Source: Sphingobacteriales bacterium (GTDB lineage Bacteria; Bacteroidota; Bacteroidia; Sphingobacteriales; Sphingobacteriaceae). Taken from it: a stretch of DNA of 64,000 bases. The position numbers and the translations under genes were made by a program. The notes beneath the pieces were generated by a model, which was not told the DNA's origin, ran no database searches, and worked only from the letters and a program-made list of their open reading frames with translations. The DNA is taken from assembly GCA_028288165.1 (NCBI GenBank), contig JAQBOG010000014.1, positions 124,001 through 188,000 of the forward strand. The letters are read 5' to 3'. This document shows, piece by piece, positions 9,403 through 17,329 of this stretch; the stretch's first letter is position 1; each line of letters starts with the position of its first letter.

Positions 9403-9687
9403 ATGCATCACGGACCAGCCGCTGAATTGGGCACTGACCATGCCTCCGCTAAAAAAGCCAAACTTGGAGTTTGGTTCTTCTATTTATACCTTTTTCTGTA
9501 TGCCGGTTTTGTCGTAGTGGGCGTATTAAACTATGAACTTTTAGGCCTAGAGGTTTTTGGAGGATTAAATTTAGCTATCGTATATGGTATAGGTTTAATA
9601 GTTTTTGCAGTGCTTTTGGGCGTTCTTTATAATAATATGTGTTCTCGATATGAAGATGATTTAAATAAGGAGGAGACAGGTTTATGA
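9403..9687 (+). CDS. DUF485 small membrane protein, ActP partner
   Basis: 94-aa protein with two membrane segments (VWFFYLYLFLYAGFVVVGVL and NLAIVYGIGLIVFAVLLGVL) and the YNNMCSRYEDDLN tail typical of DUF485, the family of E. coli YjcH, which is encoded between acs and actP. The stop codon overlaps the next start (ATGA at 9684-9687), which points to translational coupling and probably a joint complex with the symporter. It is the first gene of a three-gene acetate module. Confidence 0.88.
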   Translation: MHHGPAAELGTDHASAKKAKLGVWFFYLYLFLYAGFVVVGVLNYELLGLEVFGGLNLAIVYGIGLIVFAVLLGVLYNNMCSRYEDDLNKEETGL

Positions 9688-11609
9688 TTTATGGCGTTTC
9701 GTATACTGCTTTAGTTTTCTTCATATTTTTTGTTGGACTCGTGTTAGGGCTCTCCTTTTATTTTGCACGAAAAACCAAGTCGGCCTCATCATATTACGCT
9801 GCAGGCGGACAAATACATTGGGCAATAAATGGGATTGCCTTTGCGGGAGATTATCTTTCCGCTGCCTCATTTCTAGGGATTTGCGGCATGATCGCCACCT
9901 TCGGCTTTGATGGGTTTCTGTACTCCATAGGTTTCCTTGCGGGATGGATTGTTGCACTATTTTTAATTGCCGAACCTCTTAAACGATTAGGTAAATACAC
10001 GTTTACAGATGCCTTAAATTCCAAGTTTAAATCAAGAGCAATTACGCTTACAGCAGCAATTAGTACATTAATAGTATCGATATTTTACCTAATACCACAA
10101 ATGGTGGGTGCTGGAGATTTAGTTACTCCTCTTTTAGGGCTGCCGCATTGGGTGGGCGTAGTTTTAGTGGGGATCATCGTCATATTTATTGTAGCCAGTG
10201 CAGGAATGACTTCTACAACATATGTGCAGTTTATAAAAGGCGGGCTGTTATTAGTATTATCAACTATATTAACAATTTATATATTCAAAAACGGATTTAC
10301 TTTAAACCCTGTTAATGATGGTAGCGCCTATCATAAGTTTATAACACTCACACCTGAAGTTGCAGATAGCGTTGTTATTAGTGTGGCTGATTACAAGGTT
10401 ATAAGTCAGCAGAATGTTAAAACTAAGCACTTTGTTAAACTAGAGAAAGACAACGTTCAACGATGGTTCGACTTAGTTAAAGACAACGATCAGTATCTTT
10501 TGAAGGAGGTTCTTTCAATATCCGAAGGGGAACAAGGCATTATGCTTTATAATGGCGAGCCAAGAGAAAAAGCTAAGTTTTTTCAAGTGGGACACATGAG
10601 TAAGATAATAGTTGATGGAAAGGAAGTTGAAAAAACGGGTCCTGTTAGTCCTTTTCGATTTTTATCGATCATCAACAAAAGTGAAATCGTCAGGTTTTCG
10701 GAAGTTAAGTTAACAGACGAAGGGAAAAAAGTTACTTTATTTTATCAGAACATTACCAAAGGGAAAGATTTTATGCTTCCGGGATTGAAATATAAAATAG
10801 GTAAAGGTGCTAGTGTTTGGAGCCGCCTGGACTTTATATCCTTGATGCTTGCACTTTTCTTAGGGACTGCTGCTTTGCCTCACATTTTAATAAGATATTA
10901 TACGGTAAAATCTCAACGAGATGCACGTAAGTCAACCATTTTAGCAATAGCTGCAATCGGAATATTCTATGTTCTTACCTTATTTATGGGATTAGGAGCT
11001 GCTATTAATGGAGTTATGGATGTAGAATCAAGTAATATGGCGGCACCTCTTTTGGCAAAAGCTTTTGGTGTGGTTCTTTTTTCGGTGATTTCTGCAGTAG
11101 CATTTGCAACCATATTAGGAACCGTTGCTGGGTTGATTATTGCCTCATCTGGTGCCATTGCACATGACTTGCTCGACAATTATTTTAACTGGAATTTAAG
11201 TGATAATAAGAAAGTTAAAGTGGGGAAAATTTCTGCGTTTGCAGTGGGAATTTTTGCAATTGCTTTAGGGATCGCTTTTAAAGGCATGAATGTTTCTTTC
11301 CTGGTTGGTTGGGCATTTTCGATAGCTGCATCAGCTAATCTTCCTGCCATCTTGTTTTTGCTTTTCTGGAAAAAGACCACTGCAAAAGGCATAGCTTCTT
11401 CGATTGTAGTAGGGATTATGTCTTCTTTAACCATTATTTTAACGTCTCCTACTATGTGGGACAGATACGGTTTAGATCCGGCAAACGCTATTCACAAATT
11501 AGATAATCCGGCTATTATTTCGTTTCCATTAGCAGTGCTTACGATTTATATAGTTTCCCTATTAACTCAAGATAAATTGGTGGAGGTACATGTAGAAGCG
11601 AATGTTTAA
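9684..11609 (+). CDS. actP: Sodium:solute symporter, acetate permease ActP-like, with large insertion
   Basis: Inner-membrane transporter for acetate or another short monocarboxylate. Family signatures include YYAAGGQIHWAINGIAFAGD near the N-terminus, ASAGMTSTTYVQFIKG, GTAALPHILIRYYTV and SNMAAPLLAKAFG followed by SAVAFATILGTVAGLIIA, all close to E. coli ActP. At 641 aa it is about 90 residues longer than ActP. A hydrophilic stretch from about residue 202 to 380, rich in Lys, Asp and Val, separates the segment ending TILTIYI from the one starting RLDFISLMLAL, where I recall ActP having a much shorter loop. The gene overlaps DUF485 by 4 nt and is followed by acs 67 nt on. Substrate is inferred from context. 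Confidence 0.88.
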   Translation: MIYGVSYTALVFFIFFVGLVLGLSFYFARKTKSASSYYAAGGQIHWAINGIAFAGDYLSAASFLGICGMIATFGFDGFLYSIGFLAGWIVALFLIAEPLKRLGKYTFTDALNSKFKSRAITLTAAISTLIVSIFYLIPQMVGAGDLVTPLLGLPHWVGVVLVGIIVIFIVASAGMTSTTYVQFIKGGLLLVLSTILTIYIFKNGFTLNPVNDGSAYHKFITLTPEVADSVVISVADYKVISQQNVKTKHFVKLEKDNVQRWFDLVKDNDQYLLKEVLSISEGEQGIMLYNGEPREKAKFFQVGHMSKIIVDGKEVEKTGPVSPFRFLSIINKSEIVRFSEVKLTDEGKKVTLFYQNITKGKDFMLPGLKYKIGKGASVWSRLDFISLMLALFLGTAALPHILIRYYTVKSQRDARKSTILAIAAIGIFYVLTLFMGLGAAINGVMDVESSNMAAPLLAKAFGVVLFSVISAVAFATILGTVAGLIIASSGAIAHDLLDNYFNWNLSDNKKVKVGKISAFAVGIFAIALGIAFKGMNVSFLVGWAFSIAASANLPAILFLLFWKKTTAKGIASSIVVGIMSSLTIILTSPTMWDRYGLDPANAIHKLDNPAIISFPLAVLTIYIVSLLTQDKLVEVHVEANV

Positions 11610-11676
11610 AAGTTTTTAAATATTTTAAAAACAATATTATACTTTAGCCAACTAATTAATTAGAATCATTTTTACA

Positions 11677-13584
11677 ATGAACATTGAAATTAAAACCTTT
11701 GAAGATTACAAACGTGTATATGATTACAGCGTATCAGAACCAGAAAGCTTTTGGTCTGACGTTGCTGAAAAGTTTGTATGGCGAAAAAAATGGGATAAAG
11801 TTTTAGAGTGGAATTTTCGTGAGCCTAAAATTGAGTGGTTTAAGGGAGCCAAACTTAATATAACGGAAAATTGCCTGGACAGACATCTTGCAAAAGATGG
11901 AGACAAAACGGCTTTGATCTGGGAGCCAAACGACCCTGAAGAGCACTATCGTAAATTCACTTATAAGGAGCTTCATTTTAAGGTTTGTCAATTTGCAAAC
12001 GCTTTAAAAAATAATGGTGTAAAAAAGGGCGACCGAGTTTGCATTTATATGCCAATGGTGCCGGAATTAGCAATTGCTGTATTGGCTACTGCCCGGGTTG
12101 GGGCTATCCATTCGGTAGTTTTCGGTGGTTTTTCTGCTCAATCCATAGCAGATAGAATAAATGATGCACAATGCTCAGTGATCATAACATCTGATGGAGG
12201 TTTCAGGGGGAATAAAGAAGTTCCTCTGAAAAATATAATTGACGATGCGCTGGTTCAATGTAGTTCCGTTCAAAAAGTAATTGTATTGACAAGAAGCCGT
12301 ACCCCGGTTTCTATGATTAAAGGTCGTGACGTTTGGTGGGAAGATGAAATTCGCAAGGTCGAAACCCAAGGAAATCCAGAATGCCCAGCAGAGGAAATGG
12401 ATGCAGAAGATGTTTTATTTATTCTTTATACATCCGGTTCAACCGGTAAGCCAAAAGGAGTTGTTCATACTTGTGGTGGATATATGGTTTACACAGGGTA
12501 TACTTTTAGCAATGTATTTCAATATGAACCAGGCGAAGTTCATTTCTGCACTGCTGACATAGGCTGGATAACCGGGCACTCGTACATTGTTTACGGACCA
12601 TTATCACAGGGTGCTACCACTTTATTGTTTGAAGGTATCCCGACGTGGCCTAATGCAGGGCGGTTTTGGGAAATTGTAGATAAGTACAAAGTAAATATTT
12701 TATATACTGCACCTACAGCCATTCGTTCGTTAATGAGTTTTGGAGATGAACCTTTAATTGGGAAGGATTTAAGCTCTTTAAAGAAATTAGGTTCTGTAGG
12801 AGAACCGATTAATGAAGAGGCGTGGCATTGGTATGATGAAAAAATTGGTAAAGGTAAATGCCCGATTGTTGACACATGGTGGCAAACAGAAAATAGCGGA
12901 ATCTTAATTTCTCCAATTGCTGGAGTAACTCCAACCAAGCCTGGTTATGCGACTTTGCCGTTACCGGGAGTTCAACCGTGTTTAGTTGACGAAAATGGAA
13001 ATGAGTTAGAAGGAAATGATGTATCAGGTAATTTATGTATTAAATTTCCGTGGCCCGGGATAATAAGGACTACGTATGGTGATCATGAGCGGTGCAGAAC
13101 TACCTACTTTACCACATATGAAAATAAATATTTTACTGGAGATGGTTGCTTACGGGATGAAGATGGTTACTATCGCATCACTGGAAGGGTTGATGATGTA
13201 ATTAATGTTTCTGGACATAGAATTGGAACCGCAGAAGTAGAAAATGCAATAAACATGCATGCTGATGTAATTGAAAGCGCAGTAGTTGGCTATCCTCATG
13301 ATATTAAAGGCCAGGGAATTTACGCGTATGTAATTTTAGGTAGTTCAAGTCATGATATAGAACTTACCAGGCGTGATATTTTACAAACGGTTACCCGGAT
13401 TATTGGTGCCATCGCAAAACCAGATAAAATTCAATTTGTTTCCGGCTTACCAAAAACAAGATCGGGTAAAATAATGAGAAGAATATTACGGAAAATTGCT
13501 GAGGGTGAAACTGCTAATCTTGGCGATACTTCTACCTTGCTCGACCCTGCAGTTGTTGAAGAAATTAAAATAGGAGCGATCTAA
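11677..13584 (+). CDS. acs: Acetyl-CoA synthetase
   Basis: AMP-forming acetate:CoA ligase of 635 aa. It shows the N-terminal ACAS segment (FWSDVAEKFVWRKKWDKVLE), the P-loop YTSGSTGKPKGVVHT at ~250-264, DTWWQTENSG, TGDGCLRDEDGYYRITGR, DDVINVSGHRIGTAEVE, and the C-terminal KTRSGKIMRRILRK. In that last motif K598 is the catalytic lysine that is reversibly acetylated in this family. Together with the preceding symporter it forms an acetate uptake and activation module. A strong hairpin terminator follows 9 nt after the stop codon. Confidence 0.97.
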   Translation: MNIEIKTFEDYKRVYDYSVSEPESFWSDVAEKFVWRKKWDKVLEWNFREPKIEWFKGAKLNITENCLDRHLAKDGDKTALIWEPNDPEEHYRKFTYKELHFKVCQFANALKNNGVKKGDRVCIYMPMVPELAIAVLATARVGAIHSVVFGGFSAQSIADRINDAQCSVIITSDGGFRGNKEVPLKNIIDDALVQCSSVQKVIVLTRSRTPVSMIKGRDVWWEDEIRKVETQGNPECPAEEMDAEDVLFILYTSGSTGKPKGVVHTCGGYMVYTGYTFSNVFQYEPGEVHFCTADIGWITGHSYIVYGPLSQGATTLLFEGIPTWPNAGRFWEIVDKYKVNILYTAPTAIRSLMSFGDEPLIGKDLSSLKKLGSVGEPINEEAWHWYDEKIGKGKCPIVDTWWQTENSGILISPIAGVTPTKPGYATLPLPGVQPCLVDENGNELEGNDVSGNLCIKFPWPGIIRTTYGDHERCRTTYFTTYENKYFTGDGCLRDEDGYYRITGRVDDVINVSGHRIGTAEVENAINMHADVIESAVVGYPHDIKGQGIYAYVILGSSSHDIELTRRDILQTVTRIIGAIAKPDKIQFVSGLPKTRSGKIMRRILRKIAEGETANLGDTSTLLDPAVVEEIKIGAI

Positions 13585-13592
13585 TAAAATTG

Positions 13593-13619
13593 ACCCCAAA
13601 GCATTTTGTACTTTGGGGT
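13593..13619 (+). terminator. Terminator hairpin after acs
   Basis: ACCCCAAAG and CTTTGGGGT form a perfect 9-bp stem around the 9-nt loop CATTTTGTA, directly after the acs stop. Confidence 0.8.
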
Positions 13620-13715
13620 TACTCAGAATTTGCAAGTTAAGTTGGAGAATACTTCCGAAGGAGTTATAACAGTCTTTACCATATTCGTTAGCGTATAATG
13701 CTTTTGCTGTATATG

Positions 13716-13738
13716 GCGGCGCTTATTTAATGCGTCGC
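13716..13738 (+). terminator. GC-rich hairpin upstream of the CsbD gene
   Basis: GCGGCGC pairs with GCGTCGC (7 bp, one G:T wobble) over the loop TTATTTAAT and is followed by TTTA. It stands out in AT-rich DNA. It may be a second terminator or a structured leader of the CsbD transcript. Confidence 0.4.
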
Positions 13739-13795
13739 TTTACTCACAAATAATGTTTTGGTATATGAATTGCATACCTTTCCTAAACTACCATT

Positions 13796-13981
13796 ATGGA
13801 CAAATTAGAATTGAAAGGTTCCTGGAACGAGTTGAAGGGAAAAGTTAAACAAGCATATGGCGATCTTACCGATGATGATTTAAAATATGAAGAAGGTAAA
13901 GATGACGAACTTTACGGAAGATTGCAACAAAAAACAGGTAAAACACGTGAAGGTGTTATTGATTGGTTGAAAAGCTTGTAA
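13796..13981 (+). CDS. CsbD-family stress-response protein
   Basis: 61-aa soluble, highly charged protein. It starts [20 protein letters not shown] and continues with [18 protein letters not shown] and [18 protein letters not shown], the standard CsbD repeat-like pattern. Members are induced by general stress (CsbD is a sigma-B target in Bacillus) but the molecular role is unknown. It is monocistronic, bounded by hairpins on both sides. Abundant expression under stress is inferred from family behaviour only. Confidence 0.93.
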   Translation: MDKLELKGSWNELKGKVKQAYGDLTDDDLKYEEGKDDELYGRLQQKTGKTREGVIDWLKSL

Positions 13982-14005
13982 GTTTTTCTAACGTAATTTT
14001 TATAA

Positions 14006-14040
14006 AGTAAAAGAGCGCTGTTTCACAGGGCTCTTTTACT
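14006..14040 (+). terminator. Terminator hairpin after the CsbD gene
   Basis: AGTAAAAGAGC and GCTCTTTTACT form a perfect 11-bp stem, with an inner CTGT/ACAG pairing in the 13-nt loop, followed by a T-run that leads into the surE start region. Confidence 0.85.
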
Positions 14041-14058
14041 TTTTTGTACTTTCGCTAT

Positions 14059-14832
14059 GTGAAAAATTCAAAACCAACCATTTTAGTTGTTAATGACGAT
14101 GGTATAACTGCTCCAGGTATAAAGGCATTGATAGATGTTGTAAAGGAACTTGGGAGGGTAGTAGTAGTAGCACCAGATAGTCCTCAATCAGGAATGGGGC
14201 ATGCTATCACAATAGCTAAACCTTTGCGTATGGATCAAATTCAGTTGTACGAAGGTGTTGAAATGTATAAATGTTCTGGTACTCCGGTTGATTGTGTAAA
14301 ACTGGCGGTTAATAAAATTTTTAAAGGTAAAAAGCCCGAGTTATGCGTTTCAGGCATCAATCATGGGCTGAATAATTCTATAAATGTAATTTATTCAGGC
14401 ACCATGTCTGCGGCAGTTGAAGGTGCCATTGAAAGCATACCTTCTATCGGGTTTTCACTAGATGATTTTACCTATGATGCCAATTTTGAACACTGTAAAA
14501 AATATATTAAAATAATAGTAAAGCAAGTTTTAGAGCATGGGTTGCCTTCCGGTTCTTTATTAAATGTGAATTTTCCTAATGGAGGAGACTTGAAGGGGAT
14601 CAAGATCTGTCGTCAAGCAAATGCAAAATGGGCCGAAGAATTTGATGAAAGGGTTGATCCCTATAAACGAAATTACTACTGGCTAACTGGAGTGTTTCAA
14701 AACAACGACAAGGGTGACGATACAGATGTTTGGGCTCTACAAAACAGGTATGTTTCTGTCGTGCCGGTTCAATTTGATATGACTGCTCATCATGTGATAC
14801 CTATCTTAAATACCTGGGAATTTAATGTTTAA
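14059..14832 (+). CDS. surE: 5'/3'-nucleotidase SurE
   Basis: Divalent-metal-dependent nucleotidase and stationary-phase survival protein. Diagnostic motifs: ILVVNDDGITAPGI with the metal-binding Asp pair, PDSPQSGMGHAIT, CSGTPVDCVKLA and SGINHGLNNSINVIYSGTMS, ending in the EGAI helix. The frame can be extended to a TTG at 14044, but GTG at 14059 is preferred: it gives MKNSKPTILVVNDDG, 257 aa, and keeps the start clear of the preceding terminator. TACTTTCG just upstream resembles a Bacteroidota -7 box. The 3' end overlaps the next small gene by 8 nt, then comes lpxB, so surE leads a three-gene operon. Confidence 0.93.
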   Translation: MKNSKPTILVVNDDGITAPGIKALIDVVKELGRVVVVAPDSPQSGMGHAITIAKPLRMDQIQLYEGVEMYKCSGTPVDCVKLAVNKIFKGKKPELCVSGINHGLNNSINVIYSGTMSAAVEGAIESIPSIGFSLDDFTYDANFEHCKKYIKIIVKQVLEHGLPSGSLLNVNFPNGGDLKGIKICRQANAKWAEEFDERVDPYKRNYYWLTGVFQNNDKGDDTDVWALQNRYVSVVPVQFDMTAHHVIPILNTWEFNV

Positions 14833-15085
14833 AAAAGATAATATTTGGTTGGGGATGCTTATAGGCTTAATTTTTCCGGCTATAGCTTTCTTTTTCGTCG
14901 AGATTTTAAAAAAAAATATTGAGTTATTAAAAAAGGATGACCTGCTGTATATAGGCTGTGTTGCTATAAACCTTTTAATGGTAAGATATTTTTTCAAACA
15001 GGATAAGGAAAATACAGTTCGGGGAATAATTGGGGCTACTTTTATCTGTGCTTTTATCTTCTTTTTTTATAAAGTGCGCTCATGA
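14825..15085 (+). CDS. Small membrane protein between surE and lpxB
   Basis: 86-aa protein with about three hydrophobic segments: WLGMLIGLIFPAIAFFFVEI, LLYIGCVAINLLMVRYFF and GIIGATFICAFIFFFYKV. It overlaps surE by 8 nt and lpxB by 4 nt (ATGA), so it is translationally coupled on both sides. I do not recognise a characterised family. Its fixed position beside a lipid A gene suggests an inner-membrane role near LpxB, but that is inference. Confidence 0.8.
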   Translation: MFKKDNIWLGMLIGLIFPAIAFFFVEILKKNIELLKKDDLLYIGCVAINLLMVRYFFKQDKENTVRGIIGATFICAFIFFFYKVRS

Positions 15086-16197
15086 AGTATTATTTAATTG
15101 CGGGAGAAGCGTCTGGCGACTTACATGGATCTAACTTAATGAAAGCTTTAAAGTTAGAGGATTCCGAAGCAGACTTTAGATTTTTCGGTGGAGATTTAAT
15201 GAAAGCTCAGGGTGGCACCTTGGTAAAACATTATGCTGATATGGCTTACATGGGTTTTGTGGAGGTGATTATCAACTTTCGGGCTATTCTTAAAAACATG
15301 AAGCAAGCTAAAGAAGATGTGTTAGCTAATCATCCAGATGTACTTATCTTAATTGACTTTCCTGGCTTTAATCTTAAAATTGCCAGCTTTGCAAAGCAGC
15401 ACAATATCAAGGTTTTCTATTACATCTCACCAAAGGTTTGGGCTTGGAATCAAAAACGGGTTTTAAAAATCAAAAAGGTGGTTGATAAGATGTTTTGTAT
15501 TCTGCCATTTGAAGTAGATTTTTACAAAAAATGGGAGATGGATGTTGATTACATTGGCAACCCTTTACTAGATGCGATCTCTGAAAACACTCCGGACGAA
15601 CTTTTTTCGGTCAACAATAATCTAAGCGTAAAACCCATTATTGCATTGTTACCGGGGAGCAGAAAGCAAGAGTTATTGAATATCCTCCCTGACATGGTCG
15701 CTGTATCAGACCTATTTCCAAATAACCAGTTTATAATAGCAGGTGCACCAACATTCACCTTACAAGATTATCAACCTTATATTGGAAACAGAGATATACG
15801 GGTAATTTTCAATAACACGTATAATCTTTTGCTCCATTCAGAAGCTGCAATTGTAGCTTCAGGAACAGCTACCTTAGAAACAGCCTTATTAAAAACGCCT
15901 CAAGTTGTTGTATATAAAGGTAATACCATAAGTATTGCTATTGCCAGATTATTAATAAAAATAAAATTTATATCCCTGGTAAATCTGATCATGGATGATT
16001 TGGTTGTTAAAGAACTCATTCAAAATGATTGCACTCCGATTACGATAACTGAGGAATTAAAGAGCATTTTATATGATAAAACTTATCGCACTCAAATGCT
16101 TATTAATTATGAGGAACTTGCATTAAGAATGGGCCAACCAGGTGCATCATTTAAAGCAGCCAAGTTGATGGTGGGATATTTAAACCAAACTCAATAG
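15082..16197 (+). CDS. lpxB: Lipid-A-disaccharide synthase
   Basis: Glycosyltransferase (GT19) joining UDP-2,3-diacylglucosamine and lipid X into the lipid A disaccharide, at the inner membrane. Motifs: YYLIAGEASGDLHGSNLM at the N-terminus, LILIDFPGFNLKIA, FYYISPKVWAWNQKRV, YIGNPLLDAI, IALLPGSRKQEL and VASGTATLETALL. 371 aa is a normal length. The start overlaps the upstream small gene stop. The gene confirms an LPS-bearing, Gram-negative envelope. Confidence 0.96.
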   Translation: MKYYLIAGEASGDLHGSNLMKALKLEDSEADFRFFGGDLMKAQGGTLVKHYADMAYMGFVEVIINFRAILKNMKQAKEDVLANHPDVLILIDFPGFNLKIASFAKQHNIKVFYYISPKVWAWNQKRVLKIKKVVDKMFCILPFEVDFYKKWEMDVDYIGNPLLDAISENTPDELFSVNNNLSVKPIIALLPGSRKQELLNILPDMVAVSDLFPNNQFIIAGAPTFTLQDYQPYIGNRDIRVIFNNTYNLLLHSEAAIVASGTATLETALLKTPQVVVYKGNTISIAIARLLIKIKFISLVNLIMDDLVVKELIQNDCTPITITEELKSILYDKTYRTQMLINYEELALRMGQPGASFKAAKLMVGYLNQTQ

Positions 16198-16241
16198 ATC
16201 AACTATTAAAAATTTAAAATTAACCTATAACCAATTCAAAT

Positions 16242-16712
16242 ATGAAAAGAACAACCCCCTTATTTTTATTTTGTATTCTACTTTTAACAATATCAACTGT
16301 AAACGCTCAAAAAGGTCCTGATGCGCCACTTAAAGTTCGCATAAATCACATTGCAGTTTATGTGTACGATTTAGAAAAAAGCCGTGATTTTTATGAAAAT
16401 ATTGTTCAACTTAAACGGATACCAGAACCTTTCAAAGATGGTCTCCATGAGTGGTTCTCTGTTGGTGAACCTGCTCAACTACACCTCATTAAAGGTGCTA
16501 AAGAGATAACGGAGCATAGCAAAAACGGTCACATATGCTTTAGTGTGCCAGTAATTGACGACTTTATTCAAAACTTAAAGAAGAATAATATTAGTTATAC
16601 CAATTGGAAAGGTGATTCAGATCAACCAACCGTTAGAGTAGATGGCGTAAAGCAGATTTATTTCAAAGATCCGGATGGTAATTGGATTGAAATTAATGAC
16701 GACCATCGATAA
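16242..16712 (+). CDS. Exported VOC/glyoxalase-like protein
   Basis: 156-aa vicinal-oxygen-chelate fold protein with an N-terminal signal peptide (MKRTTPLFLFCILLLTISTVNA), so periplasmic or lipid-side. The two beta-alpha-beta-beta-beta halves are visible: NHIAVYVYDLEKSRDFYENI with a metal-ligand His, LHLIKG, NGHICFSVPVIDDF with a second His, and YFKDPDGNWIEIND with the terminal Glu. The ligand set resembles glyoxalase I or fosfomycin-resistance type enzymes, but an exported form argues against a methylglyoxal role. The substrate is unknown. It lies 44 nt after lpxB. Confidence 0.85.
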   Translation: MKRTTPLFLFCILLLTISTVNAQKGPDAPLKVRINHIAVYVYDLEKSRDFYENIVQLKRIPEPFKDGLHEWFSVGEPAQLHLIKGAKEITEHSKNGHICFSVPVIDDFIQNLKKNNISYTNWKGDSDQPTVRVDGVKQIYFKDPDGNWIEINDDHR

Positions 16713-16795
16713 CATCCATTATTATTACAGTAATTGAGTAATTGTGACGGAATAGGTGGTATCTTATTTGTGGTGTTATAATTTACACCTATACG

Positions 16796-17170
16796 ATGAT
16801 TATGAGTAAGAGAGTTTTGGCCATTGATGACAATCCTTATATTTTAGAAATTTTAGATGAACTACTGAAATATTACGGGTATGAAATAAAATTGTCCTCA
16901 AATGCTGAAAACATTCTTGGCCAAATTGCTGATTTCAATCCTAATTTGATTTTACTTGATGTAATGCTGGAGGGTAGAGACGGTCGGGATTTGTGCAAAA
17001 TAATTAAGAATGACCCCAATACAGGTCATATACCAATAATACTTATATCGGCAACGCCCGGAGTATCAGAAAATATACACGAAGAGGGTGGGGCAGATGA
17101 TTATGTAGCTAAACCTTTTGATATATATAAGCTGTTGGAAAAAATAGAAAAATATACCTTCGTAAGCTAA
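16796..17170 (+). CDS. Single-domain response regulator
   Basis: 124-aa CheY-like receiver without an output domain. It has the acidic pair in LAIDDNPYILEIL, the phosphoacceptor D55 in LILLDVMLEGRDG, the LISATP switch threonine region, and ADDYVAKPFD with the conserved Lys. A second ATG at 16802 is an equally good start. It converges on the PAS histidine kinase gene, separated by a copy of a dispersed repeat, so it could be that kinase's target, though pairing is only positional. Confidence 0.9.
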   Translation: MIMSKRVLAIDDNPYILEILDELLKYYGYEIKLSSNAENILGQIADFNPNLILLDVMLEGRDGRDLCKIIKNDPNTGHIPIILISATPGVSENIHEEGGADDYVAKPFDIYKLLEKIEKYTFVS

Positions 17171-17184
17171 CTTTAATTATTTGA

Positions 17185-17264
17185 GCGTTTGGGCGGGCTT
17201 TCCGTTACAATCTTTTTGCCCCAGAGAAGGGCAAAAAGGATTTTCACTAAAATCCCTAACGCAA
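17185..17264 (+). repeat. Dispersed intergenic repeat, copy A
   Basis: Begins GCGTTTGGGCGGGCTT and ends AAAATCCCTAACGC. Its centre is a perfect 10-bp hairpin, CTTTTTGCCC (17212-17221) with GGGCAAAAAG (17229-17238). An inverted, near-identical copy (B) lies at 18982-19062 on the far side of the kinase gene. It may also act as a bidirectional terminator between the converging regulator and kinase genes. Confidence 0.8.
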
Positions 17265-17329
17265 ACCTGGCAAATCTTATAACTACTTTCGGAGTGTTAT
17301 TGGTATATTTTGAACTGAACGGACATTAC

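Noticed and set aside
3970-12938. Numerous antisense frames inside the GH97, transporter, symporter and acs genes
   Set aside because: All lie opposite well-supported genes, have no family signatures and no sensible spacing.
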